Source: Symbiodinium natans (lineage: Eukaryota; Sar; Dinophyceae; Suessiales; Symbiodiniaceae). Taken from it: a stretch of DNA of 17,500 bases. The position numbers were made by a program, and so were the translations under genes. Positions 7,341 to 14,052 of this stretch are shown here, one piece after another; position 1 is the first letter of the stretch, and every line of letters starts with the position of its first letter. The stretch covers positions 338,055 through 355,554 of the forward strand of contig CAJNDS010002035.1 of the NCBI GenBank assembly GCA_905221605.1. Direction: 5' to 3'. The notes beneath the pieces are model-generated. The model had not been told where the DNA came from and made no database searches. It saw nothing but the letters and a program-made list of their open reading frames with translations.

Positions 7341-7575
7341 CCATAGGTGTGGATCATCGGGGGGGGGGGGGGGGGGGGGGGTGACCATATATCTATATAT
7401 ATATATATATAGTATAGTATGGTATGGTATGGTATGGTATAGTATAGTATAGTATAGTATAGTATAGTATAGTATAGTATAGTATAGTATAGTGTGCGTA
7501 TATATATATATATATACATATGTGCGTAATATGTGTATATTTGTATACGTATATATATATATATATATAAATATA
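7341..7575 (-). repeat. Poly-G, TA and TATAG microsatellite cluster
   Basis: The motif CATAGGTGTGGATCATC meets a 23-base poly-G run, then TA repeats, then about 15 pentamers of GTATG/GTATA type, then more TA with interspersed GTAC. Read on the minus strand the order matches the cluster at 4597-4728. All open frames here are repeat-driven. Confidence 0.9.
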
Positions 7576-7629
7576 TACAACCTCATACGGTGTACACCCG
7601 GCAAACGCTTCTTCTAACGCACTGATCCG

Positions 7630-7895
7630 GTGCGTCTTTACACCCACACCCTATACCCACAGCCCTACAAACCCGAAAACCCTAAAAGCCTTGAAACCCA
7701 AAGCCCTAAAACCCTAAAGCCCTAAAGCCCTAAGACCCTAAACCCCCAAACCCCCAAACCCACAAGACCCTAAACCACCCAAAACCCGAACACCCTAAAA
7801 GCTTCAACCCCAACCCCTGAAACCCCCAAAACCCTAAAGACCCTATAAAAGCACCCTAATGCCCTAACAAGCACCCTAAAACCCTAAAACCCATT
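7630..7895 (-). repeat. Degenerate telomere-like DNA, C-type
   Basis: CCCTAAA-like words with many variants (CCCTAAAAGCC, CCCCCAAA, CCCTAAGA). With the G-type DNA at 5305-6480 it could be the other end of an old intron, but no exon at the left end supports that. Confidence 0.8.
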
Positions 7896-7911
7896 GGACC
7901 TTTCGCTGCAG

Positions 7912-8347
7912 CGCGTGGTCCAGTGGAGTGAGGCTTCTTAGTTTGCTACAGAGGTCTCAAGGAAGCCATGTCGTCCGACGAAGCTTTTGCTACGCCGAGA
8001 CTCGTTATGAAAGATTCGGGTTGCTGGACTTAGCTAAGCTATATCTTGACTTCGCCAAGACAGCAAAAAGATCTCTAAGGTCAAGCATGACCTTATTTGT
8101 GGCAGCTATATCTTTTATTTATCTCTTTCCTATCATTGCTACCTTTCTGCTATCATTTCGCTATCTTTCTGCACTATGCAAGCTTGTTGCTATCTTTTCT
8201 GGACATTGCTTTCTGAAACGTTCTGCTACGAACCGCCGCGGCTCCGAAAAGTCTGAGGGGTGTTTCGGCAGTTCTGACCCTCGGGTCACCGGTGCAGTGA
8301 ACAGTCTCGGAAGTTTTTCAGCGGGAGTAATACTGAACAAACCCTGA
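7912..8347 (+). CDS. Possible exon: hydrophobic open frame after C-type repeats
   Basis: A pyrimidine-rich CCTTTCGCTGCAG (acceptor-like, AG at 7910-7911) follows the C-type repeats. From there one plus frame stays open for about 145 codons to TGA at 8345-8347. The first half is mixed and basic. The middle has one or two hydrophobic stretches (for example FVAAISFIYLFPIIATFLL). The tail is Ser/Gly-rich. I recognise no family. The hydrophobic part comes from GCTATCTTTCTG-like repetitions (about 8105-8200), which weakens the coding case. The nearest ATG upstream is unclear, so it would need an upstream exon. Confidence 0.25.
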
Positions 8348-8370
8348 ATCTACCCGGGTATACTGATCTC

Positions 8371-8484
8371 TTGGGATGTTGCCCCTTATACTAACAGTCC
8401 TTAGTCGGGATTCTAGTACCCCCCCCCCCCCCCCCCCCATATAATCCCTATTCAGGACTGTTAGTTTCAGGGGGAACATCCCAA
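8371..8484. mobile_element. Inverted-repeat element with a poly-C loop
   Basis: Arms 8371-8412 and 8443-8484 are 42 bases each and match at 36 of 42 positions, including TTGGGATGTT and CTAACAGTCC. The 30-base loop is CTAGTA, 20 C bases and ATAT. No open frame. This looks like a foldback or MITE-like element; poly-C in the loop ties it to the other poly-C/G tracts of the window. Confidence 0.75.
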
Positions 8485-8695
8485 CTTATCCCTGTGGAGG
8501 CCAGGATTTGTGGGTTAAGGGGTATCAGGATGGCCCTTCGTAATCTGATTCCCCTATATACCCCATACATAACCCCTCTATACCTTATAAGGGTCCCTAT
8601 GTACCGAAATAGCCCTCAATAACCCCTAAGATCCCTTATAAGGGTCACGCCTTCGGTCCCTTGAGTGGGGGAGGGCTGGGGGGAGAGGGGGGGGC
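8485..8695. other. Spacer with CCTTATAAGG palindromes
   Basis: CCTTATAAGG occurs at 8583-8592 and again inside CCCTTATAAGGG at 8633-8644. Both are perfect palindromes followed by GTC. No gene recognised. Confidence 0.4.
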
Positions 8696-8829
8696 TTACG
8701 GTTTAGGGTTTAGGGTTTCGGGTTTGGGGTTTAGGGGGGTGGGGCGTGGGCGTTCCCTGGCTTTGCCCTGAATGTCCTGAGAACGTTGCTGGGGCTATGG
8801 TGGCGTGGTTTCGGGTTTAGGGTTTAGGG
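8696..8829 (+). repeat. Short G-type telomeric repeats around a 76-base segment
   Basis: TTTAGGG/TTTGGGG units at about 8699-8735 and again at 8812-8829. The segment between is GC-rich and open in more than one frame, and ends GTTTCGGGTTTAGGG like the start of intron B1. An exon there is possible but not identifiable. Confidence 0.6.
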
Positions 8830-8948
8830 CTAGCCATAAGCCAGACCATCCCAGGACGTCCCAAATCCCTCGGCTGCTTTGAAAAGGGCAAAAACACTGA
8901 TTGTTTGCATAGAAAGCTCAATGTGTTTTTTTGCAAGCTGTTCTGGTA

Positions 8949-9015
8949 CACACATATATATATATATACTCGCATACATTTTTGATATATATTTTTTATA
9001 TCTTCTATATCTTTT
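8949..9015. repeat. TA-rich microsatellite
   Basis: ACACATATATATATATA is followed by further TATAT-rich DNA. The spacer 9016-9276 next to it holds a 62-codon open frame (9092-9280, plus) without recognisable features. Confidence 0.8.
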
Positions 9016-9276
9016 GTACGTGACGACTGGGCGAAATGTCCAACATAGATGTTAAAGACGAGTTAGCACGCTTATTAACTCACCTAGCGAAGTGTTAACT
9101 AGACCTAACGAATTCAAATGTCAAGATATATCTTCGCTAAATAGAGCAGCCGAGCTTGTACACACCAATGTGCCAAAGACGTCAAGCCCTCGCCAGCCCA
9201 GTTGCTCGCCAAGGTTTCAAGAAAATCCTCTACACATGATCCGAGACTCACTTCCCCATTCGCAGCGTACTAAAGC

Positions 9277-9303
9277 CTAAACCCTAAACCCGAAACCCTA
9301 AAA
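9277..9303 (-). repeat. Short telomeric repeat block, C-type
   Basis: Four CCCTAAA-like units including one CCCGAAA, ending five bases before the open exon candidate at 9308. Confidence 0.85.
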
Positions 9304-9307
9304 CAAG

Positions 9308-9434
9308 CGAACTGCTCCGAACGGAAGCCGCGACCACGGTGCACGTGTCGCCCAGGACCTCCCTCTCCTCCACCATCACCTTGGATATGTTGGACGAGCT
9401 TCTGAGCAGCACTTTTTGCAAGGAGCGTTCTCTT
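9308..9434 (+). CDS. Orphan exon candidate, family unknown
   Basis: One frame of 42 codons has GC-rich third positions and a protein-like composition: it starts ELLRTEAATTVHVSPRT and later contains LDMLDELLSSTFCKERSL. It follows C-type repeats and an AG at 9306-9307, and ends at GTAAAT (9435), a plausible donor, before TA repeats. Unlike gene A and B exons there is no G-type block on its right. No start, stop or known domain. It may be an exon of a gene whose other parts I cannot see, or a relic. Confidence 0.3.
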
Positions 9435-9448
9435 GTAAATAATTACAA

Positions 9449-9532
9449 TATGTATGTATATATATATATATACATATATGTGTACAGACATATATATATA
9501 TATGTACAACAAGTATATGTATATATATATAC

Positions 9533-9564
<32 letters not shown>

Positions 9565-9565
9565 A
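9449..9565. repeat. TA/GT compound microsatellite
   Basis: TA repeats are broken by CATATATGTGTACA-type spacers and finish in a GT run. Overlapping Tyr/Ile-rich open frames are artefacts. Confidence 0.95.
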
Positions 9566-9715
9566 GAAATCGCGAGAGATAGAGTAAAGGTAATTCCAGC
9601 AGTCTCCCACGAACCTATGCACCCGATGACTGTCACGTCACTACGGGGACCTTCCCTAAGCTTATAGACCTTGTAAACCCTAATTCTCGGTATTCCCGAA
9701 GGCTCCAAATAGCCC

Positions 9716-10084
9716 AAGATGACAGGGAATTCCAGGAATTAAAAGAATCTGGAAAGGATGGGATTCTTCTTGGCATAACATCAAATCCTAAAAAATGCAT
9801 TGGCGAAAAGGTAAGAAGAAGACCAATATATATCAACCGTAGATGAAAAAGAGAAAGTGTACTAGAGGATGAAAAGTAAAAATCTTAGTACCAACAATCT
9901 TTTCTCCATTAATAATTATTCCAGAGAAGATAGAAATTATAGCTCCTAAAGAAAGAACAAAATGACTGTGTGCTACAACATAATATGTATCATGTAATCC
10001 TAGATCTACTGCAGCATTTCCAAGAATTATTCCTGTAGAACCACCTATGGTAAACATGAATAAAAAGAGATGTGAAGTAGGAAT
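9716..10084 (-). pseudogene. cox1: Nuclear fragment of mitochondrial cytochrome c oxidase subunit 1
   Basis: Read on the minus strand, 10084 to 9836 encodes about 83 residues of COX1, with [30 protein letters not shown] and [15 protein letters not shown]. It ends in a TGA at 9833-9835. The match resumes in another frame from 9836 with [20 protein letters not shown] and continues to about 9716 (SFNSWN). This is the C-terminal third, including the two histidines that bind hemes a3 and a. Between them stands Ser (HSH) where nearly all COX1 proteins have Phe. The frame change, stop, missing ends and surrounding nuclear exons mark a non-functional insert. It is strikingly AT-rich relative to its flanks. 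The wording favours a myzozoan source. Confidence 0.9.
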
Positions 10085-10102
10085 TTATTCACAGACTTTA
10101 GA

Positions 10103-10163
10103 CCCCAATGAAGGTATTGTTTAAATCTAACCCTGAGCCCTAAACCCCAACGAAGGTATTATT
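10103..10163 (+). repeat. Short direct repeat next to the cox1 fragment
   Basis: CCCCAATGAAGGTATTGTT at 10103-10121 and CCCCAACGAAGGTATTATT at 10145-10163 differ at two positions. The spacing is 42 bases. It may be a local duplication at the insertion edge. Confidence 0.6.
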
Positions 10164-10186
10164 GGTTTTCTTGGAGCCCTAAAGAC

Positions 10187-10318
10187 TAAGACTTGCTGGT
10201 TCTTCGTAGGGAATGAGGCAGTAAGGTGCCCTATATCCCCCCAAAATACACCCTTTCAGGGATTGTGTAGGTAACCTAATTCCCCCGAAACCCTAGACAA
10301 GACACCCGCCTCATTCCC
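10187..10318. mobile_element. Hairpin element copy, related to 13755-13912
   Basis: GGGAATGAGGC (10209-10219) and GCCTCATTCCC (10308-10318) form a perfect 11-bp inverted repeat. The left side reads GCTGGTTCTTCGTAGGGAAT, then GTGCCCTATAT and ACACCCTTTCAGGG. Those landmarks occur in the same order in the element at 13755-13912. It ends 20 bases before the proposed gene B start codon, so it may supply 5' regulatory or leader-acceptor sequence. Confidence 0.65.
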
Positions 10319-10323
10319 GACAG
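10315..10323 (+). promoter_or_regulatory. Possible spliced-leader acceptor upstream of gene B
   Basis: The pyrimidine-rich CCTCATTCCCGACAG ends at 10323, 15 bases before the gene B ATG. Dinoflagellate nuclear mRNAs commonly receive a trans-spliced leader at such an AG. This is inference from position and sequence only. Confidence 0.25.
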
Positions 10324-10338
10324 AGTGCCGGGCTGAGG

Positions 10339-13300
10339 ATGTGTGATGGGGAGCCGGATCCCTTCGACCTGCGCGGCAGTCTGCCAGTGTTTTGGCCGGC
10401 GTTGTAATTGGAGGTTTCGGGTTTAGGGTTAGGAGGTTTCCAACCCTAAACCCTAAACCCTAAACCGTGGAGACTTAGGTGAAGAAGAGGCGCCGCGAGA
10501 AGCTGCTGCGCTTTTTGAAGAAGCACGGCTTTCCCGAGGATGCGGCTTGGCGGTTTAGGGTTTAGGGTTTAAGGTTTAGGGTCTAGGGTCTAGGGTTTAG
10601 GGTATAGTTCACCATACCCCAAGCCCATACCCCTGAAGCCCATGAAAGGAGAATGTAAGGAAGGATTTCATCACACCGCTTCATTTCTTGTGAGGGGTAT
10701 GCCCCAAGGGTATTTCTGCATATTCCTTAGATACTTGGGTCGGGGATGCCTCCATCTTGGAGGTTAGGAGCTATGTTTATACGTGGAGACGTCCGAAAGG
10801 CGTAAGGCAAGCTGTGTTCTACGTGGGCTCATTTTAGGATACTTCTTACGTAAACTCAAGGCACACTTTATTCCCCTGAATCCCAAACACCAAACACTAC
10901 TGCCCCCCGCCCACCCCCGCCCCCATGAACCTTCACGGCCATCCCTAAACGCCAAGCCCTAAACCCTAAATCCCCAAACCCTAACCCTAAATCCCTAAAC
11001 CCTAGACCCTAAACCCCAAACCTCAAAACCCAAGCTAAAGCGGCTTGCAGGTCAACGCTCCACGCATGTCTGGCTGCACCGCCTGGCTCGTGGCTCGGGA
11101 AGTCGTCCCTTGGGGGCGAGCAAGGACGAATCAGTTTGTATAGAGTTTAGGGTTTAGGGTGTTCATTTCTAAAATATTGCCTCTCTTTTTTCTCGGTATT
11201 TTGTGTTCTACAAGCTAGGGCTTAAGATGTTACGACAGGGTTCTGTTTTTTTCCTGGAGAGGGTTCGGGTTTGAGGCTTGAGGGCTCTCCAAGTTTTAAG
11301 GCTCGGTGTTGGTTGCTACATTACAAGTGAACTGTGCTCCTCGCCTCCTCGCCTCCTCGCTCCGTGTCCTGCCGAGTATCCTGGAGTGCCCCAAGCCCGG
11401 AGAAGCCCGCAAAGAGTCCAGGGTTTAGGGTTTACAGTAGGGTTTAGGGTTTAGGGTTTAGGGTTCAGGGTTTAGGGTTTAGAGTATCCTTGGAGAACCC
11501 ACCCCCAGACAAACTCGCAAGTCCTGCCGAGAATTCCGAGAGTGCCCAACAGAGCCTGCGCAGAGGTATCCGTGTGATGGCTTCCACATCAGGTAGCTGT
11601 AGGGTAGGACTGGCCGAAGTACATAAGTCTTTGTTTCTTATAAGAATTATAGTTTCAAGCTTTTGGGGCTTGAGCATGTGTGAGATGTTCCCAGGCTTAG
11701 GCCGCCCCCCTTCCGTGGGGGGGGCGGCACCTAAGCCTTCGACCTCGATGGCGCAAGCCGACCCGGGTCATTCGCACGCCTGCCACAGCACGATGGGCCC
11801 GATACCGGAGCACCTCCCTTTGAGGCACCAACATCTGGAAAATCATGGTAATTACTACTGGAATCGGCCCTAAACCCTAAACTTCAACCCTAAGCCCGAT
11901 CCCTGCACCCTACCCCAAACCCGAACCCCTAACATTGGGACATAAGGGCAATTTCAGGGGTCCGCTTTTAAGGGCCCGCGCTGAGGGACCCACTACCCTA
12001 AACCCTAAACCCTAAACCCTAGACCCTAGACCCTAAACCCTAAACCCTAAACCCTAGACCCACTACCCCAAGAGAGGTCTATCCCATCCACGTTGCCGCG
12101 CAACTCGGCGACTGCGAAACCATCCAAGCCTTGCTGGCTGAAGGTCGCCCTTCGCGGGTTTAGACAGGGTCTTGTGGGGTTTAGGGTTTAGGGTTTAGGG
12201 TTTAGGGTTTAGGGTTTAGGGTTTAGGGTTTAGGGTTTAGGGTTTAGGGTTTAGGGCTAGGCTTCAGGGCTTAGGGTTTGGGGTGTTGGGTTCGTGGTTA
12301 AGGGGTTTCGGGTTTCGGGTTTTAAGGTTTGGTGGTTTGGTGTTTCTAGGGTGTTTCATCGAGAGGCCCCGATGATGTCTAGGGAGCCAACCTAGGCTTT
12401 GGTCGCTTCAGAAGACGACGGTGCCCTAATTCTGCGCGCCACATTGCAACAGGGACACCCCATAGGTCAGAGAACTGACAGCTGCAAGCTGCCATCGTTC
12501 TACCGGTTAACTTGAAGGTTCATGGACTGTTTTTGGAAGGGTGAGAAAGTTATACAGGTTGGCATGAAGGACGTCTTCCCTATCAGCCTTCTTGTCAGGC
12601 GTGGACCCGAAGAAGAAGACATCGAAGGGACGTACAGCCTTGGACATCGTGAAGGACCCTCTGCTTGATTCATGACATGCCCCATTCTCTGATTGTGATG
12701 CTTGGTGCCCGAAATGCTAGTAGTTAGATGCTGAGAAGGTAGTCCTTCACCTTCGAAAGATACTCGAACCCAATGATGAGCAACCTTTCCCCGGCAAACT
12801 CGGCCGGAAATAACTGTTGCGTGGAGGACGTCTGCGAAACCTTTGCTCATTTCGGGTACGGTGCCTGCCCCTAGAGCCCTAAACACTAAACCCCCCTGTC
12901 CCAAGGCCAACCTATAGTTTTGCAGGGCCTTGTTGGTAATGTTTAGGACGATGGTTAGCTAGGACCCAGAGTAGGCCCTTATTCCCTTTTTTTAGGGCTT
13001 AGGTTCCCTTATAAACCCCCTTTAATCCGACAACAGCACCCTTGGTATATCTAGGTTACTTCTGGCTCTAGTTAGTCGGATTCTTTTTTGAAGGGTTTGC
13101 TTCTGGGCATTGGCTCAGACTGCTTGGGGGCTTTACGGTGGCGAAGTGCGCTTTTCGCCATTTTGGGTTCGGTCAGCCCTAAACCCTAAACCCTAAACCC
13201 TAAACCCTAAACCCTAAACCCTAAACCCTAAACCCTGGACTCGCAGGCAATCCTAACTTCAAAGGAGTGTTTCGCATGGTTCACCAGGTGGTCGATGTCT

Positions 13301-13730
13301 CGCCGTCTTAGGGAGGTTCTGGTCTTAGGATTTACGGCTTTAAGGGCCTCAAGGCCTTTAATTAACGGCTTCAGGGGCTTTAAGGGCTTTGCGAGCGATC
13401 ATAAGGGCTAGTAAGGGCTTATTTAAGGGGTTAGTTTAGGGTTCGAGTCCGTGCCTTCGGCTCGTTTCAGGTGCTGGGGTTTTGGGGGTGTCGCCGTAGG
13501 GCCCTGAAGCCCATTTGGGGGTTTACGAAAATAGGGGACCCCTCATAAAGACCCCCAAATAGTCGGGTCCCCTTCGAGTAAGGACCCCAAGAAGTTACCC
13601 CATAATATCGTAAACCCTAAACCCTAAATCCTAAACCCTAAACCCTAAACCCCAAACCCCAAAGCCCATGTTTGCTCAGGCATCCTCTGCGCCGCGACGT
13701 GAAGAAGCAGCGAAAATACTGGGAGCTTGA
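10339..13730 (+). CDS. Gene B: complete small ankyrin-repeat protein, six exons
   Basis: Proposed exons are 10339-10386, 10479-10541, 11051-11080, 12077-12143, 13247-13287 and 13680-13730 (TGA at 13728-13730). All junctions keep phase and the protein has about 99 residues. Residues 1-16 are acidic (MCDGEPDPF). Residues 17-33 form a basic helix with KKRRREKLLRFLKKHGF. VNAPRMSGCT spans 38-47. YPIHVAAQLGDCETIQALLA (about 49-68) is a textbook first ankyrin helix pair, followed by an NPNFKG loop and a last helix ending EEAAKILGA. Gene A matches this layout at its 3' half. Donors of introns B2 and B3 are GC. The fourth exon may instead end at 12146 (GC donor), adding one Arg. The last two exons rest on phase and helix pattern only and are the weakest. 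Likely a protein-binding adaptor; partner and location unknown. Confidence 0.6.
10387..10478 (+). other. Intron B1: minimal 92-base intron with a telomeric stem
   Basis: GT-AG. GGGTTTAGGGTT (10419-10430) and AACCCTAAACCC (10442-10453) form a perfect 12-bp stem around an 11-base loop. GGAGGTTTC occurs twice, just before the stem and in the loop (10410-10418, 10432-10440). The exon frame hits TAA at 10402-10404 if not spliced. This is the smallest example of the intron type. Confidence 0.6.
10551..10610 (+). repeat. Telomeric repeat block, G-type (intron B2, 5' end)
   Basis: Eight TTTAGGG-like units with AAGG and TCTAGGG variants, ending in GGGTATAG. Confidence 0.9.
10948..11030 (-). repeat. 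Telomeric repeat block, C-type (intron B2, 3' end)
   Basis: CCCTAAA mixed with CCCTAAAT, CCCTAGA and CCCCAAA units. It stops about 20 bases before the acceptor. Confidence 0.9.
11371..11560 (+). repeat. Diverged direct repeats bracketing a G-type telomeric block
   Basis: GAGTATCCTGGAG at 11374 and GAGTATCCTTGGAG at 11482 begin two segments of about 45 bases that align with small gaps (both reach CGCAA then GTCC). They lie on either side of the TTTAGGG block 11420-11484. A second resemblance, TCCTGCCGAG(T/A)AT, links 11367 and 11522. Confidence 0.55.
11694..11737. terminator. Strong GC hairpin
   Basis: GGCTTAGG-CGCCCCCC pairs with GGGGGGCG-CCTAAGCC around a TTCCGT-type loop, with a two-base bulge. 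It could act as a foldback or stop structure. It falls inside intron B3 and no role is established. Confidence 0.55.
11987..12068 (-). repeat. C-type telomeric block flanked by a perfect 12-bp direct repeat
   Basis: GACCCACTACCC occurs at 11987-11998 and 12057-12068, immediately on either side of about eight CCCTAAA/CCCTAGA units. This is the pattern expected if telomeric repeats were inserted at a staggered break and the overhangs filled in. The block precedes the acceptor of exon 4 of gene B. Confidence 0.85.
12176..12335 (+). repeat. Telomeric repeat block, G-type, decaying to the right
   Basis: About eleven canonical TTTAGGG units (12176-12258), then TTTGGGG, TTTCGGG and TTTGGTGG-like variants to about 12335. 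Canonical units again lie next to the exon. Confidence 0.95.
12507..12647 (-). CDS. Coding-like fragment on the minus strand inside intron B4
   Basis: From ATG at 12647 a frame of 46 codons ends at TAA (12507-12509). It reads MSKAVRPFDVFFFGSTP and later REDVLHANLYNFLTLP, with codon choice rich in C/G third positions. The frame extends upstream to a TAG near 12710. A longer overlapping open frame (12500-12910, another phase) looks less protein-like. No family recognised. It may be a relic of a mobile element or of another gene lodged in the intron. Confidence 0.3.
   Translation of the reverse strand: MSKAVRPFDVFFFGSTPDKKADREDVLHANLYNFLTLPKTVHEPSS
12939..13175. other. Unique DNA in intron B4
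   Basis: CCCTTATAAA and AATCCGAC words recall the spacer near 8580-8645. A loose inverted repeat spans about 13012-13098 (AAACCC and AATCCGAC arms). No gene seen. Confidence 0.35.
13176..13237 (-). repeat. Telomeric repeat block, C-type (intron B4, 3' end)
   Basis: Nine uninterrupted CCCTAAA units ending nine bases before the acceptor AG at 13245-13246. Confidence 0.95.
13513..13560. repeat. Nested hairpin
   Basis: ATTTGGGGGT (13513-13522) pairs with ACCCCCAAAT (13551-13560). Inside the loop AGGGG-A-CCCCT forms a second small stem near 13533-13543. Confidence 0.7.
13612..13665 (-). repeat. Telomeric repeat block, C-type (intron B5, 3' end)
   Basis: Seven CCCTAAA-like units (one ATCC variant) ending in CCCCAAA, 12 bases before the acceptor of the last gene B exon. 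Confidence 0.9.
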
Positions 13731-13754
13731 GAGAGGGGACTGCGGAGGAGTCTT

Positions 13755-13912
13755 CTGGCTGGTTCTTAGTAGAGAATGAGGGAATACTTAGGGGCCCTAT
13801 ATATACCCTTTAAGGGATGAGATGTATATATATATATATATACACCCTTTAAGGGCTTTGACGGAGTATATAGGGTACCTCATTCCCTCATTCACTACGA
13901 AGAGCCAGCCAG
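13755..13912. mobile_element. Hairpin element with TA-repeat loop, full copy
   Basis: The ends CTGGCTGG and CCAGCCAG are inverted. The arms continue with imperfect pairing through TTCTTAGTAG/CTACGAAGA, AATGAGGGAAT/ATTCCCTCATT, GCCCTATATA and CCCTTTAAGGG, about 60 bases each. A run of TA dinucleotides (13823-13842) fills the loop. It starts 24 bases after the gene B stop codon. A second copy precedes gene B at 10187-10318, so the two bracket the gene. Confidence 0.75.
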
Positions 13913-13993
13913 TCTTTGGGGTTTAGGGTGGCCTGAGGATTCTAGGTGGCTGGCGAATCGACAGTTCAGTTGAGTTGGGGGATGGGCTTCTAA

Positions 13994-14036
13994 CCCCTAA
14001 ACCCTAAACCCTAAACCCTAAACCCTAAACCCTAAA
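13994..14036 (-). repeat. Telomeric repeat block, C-type
   Basis: Six canonical CCCTAAA units followed by TGTTCTTGGGTTTCAG, a strong acceptor-like sequence. Confidence 0.95.
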
Positions 14037-14052
14037 TGTTCTTGGGTTTCAG

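Larger units (their letters stand above)
10542..11050 (+). other. Intron B2: GC-AG, flanked by an 8-bp direct repeat
   Basis: It starts GCGGCTTGG, then G-type repeats at 10551-10608. It ends with C-type repeats (10948-11030) and GCGGCTTGCAG. The octamer GCGGCTTG at 10542-10549 and 11040-11047 looks like a target-site duplication. Splicing here joins HGFPED to VNAPR. The interior holds an open frame on the minus strand (10764-10955) with no recognised product. Confidence 0.6.
11081..12076 (+). other. Intron B3: GC-AG, about 1 kb
   Basis: The donor is ACC|GCCTGG and the acceptor CAAGAGAG|GTC. Short G-type repeats lie at 11142-11160, a larger G-type block at 11420-11484, and C-type blocks at 11870-11930 and 11995-12060. 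A 127-codon open frame (11490-11873, plus) lies inside; its second half looks protein-like (PIPEHLPLRHQHLENHGNYY) but it contains a strong hairpin, so I do not call a gene. Confidence 0.5.
12144..13246 (+). other. Intron B4, about 1.1 kb
   Basis: It begins GTCGCCC (or GC at 12147) with CGGGTTTAG close by and the main G-type block at 12176-12258. It ends with the C-type block 13176-13237 and GGACTCGCAG. The interior carries a minus-strand coding-like fragment (12507-12647) and a weak inverted repeat (AATCCGAC near 13024 and GTCGGATT near 13076). Confidence 0.5.
13288..13679 (+). other. Intron B5, 392 bases
   Basis: Donor CAG|GTGG, acceptor TTTGCTCAG|G. Only one short G-type word (AGTTTAGGG near 13431) remains on the 5' side, while the C-type block 13612-13665 is intact. 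A second acceptor-like CTCGTTTCAG|G lies at about 13460-13470. The hairpin at 13513-13560 is inside. Confidence 0.45.

Noticed and set aside
7400-7500. CRISPR array
   Set aside because: The repeats are 5-base TATAG/GTATG microsatellites without spacers, in an apparently eukaryotic context.
11490-11873. 127-codon plus-strand open frame
   Set aside because: It crosses the GC hairpin 11694-11737, starts in repeat flank and lies in intron B3. Its second half looks protein-like but nothing else supports it.
13680-13754. Alternative frame of the last gene B exon (HPLRRDVKKQRKYWELERGD)
   Set aside because: It reads well but needs phase 1, while exon 5 ends in phase 0. The phase-0 frame ends in a normal ankyrin-like helix and a stop. 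Kept as a possible alternative only.
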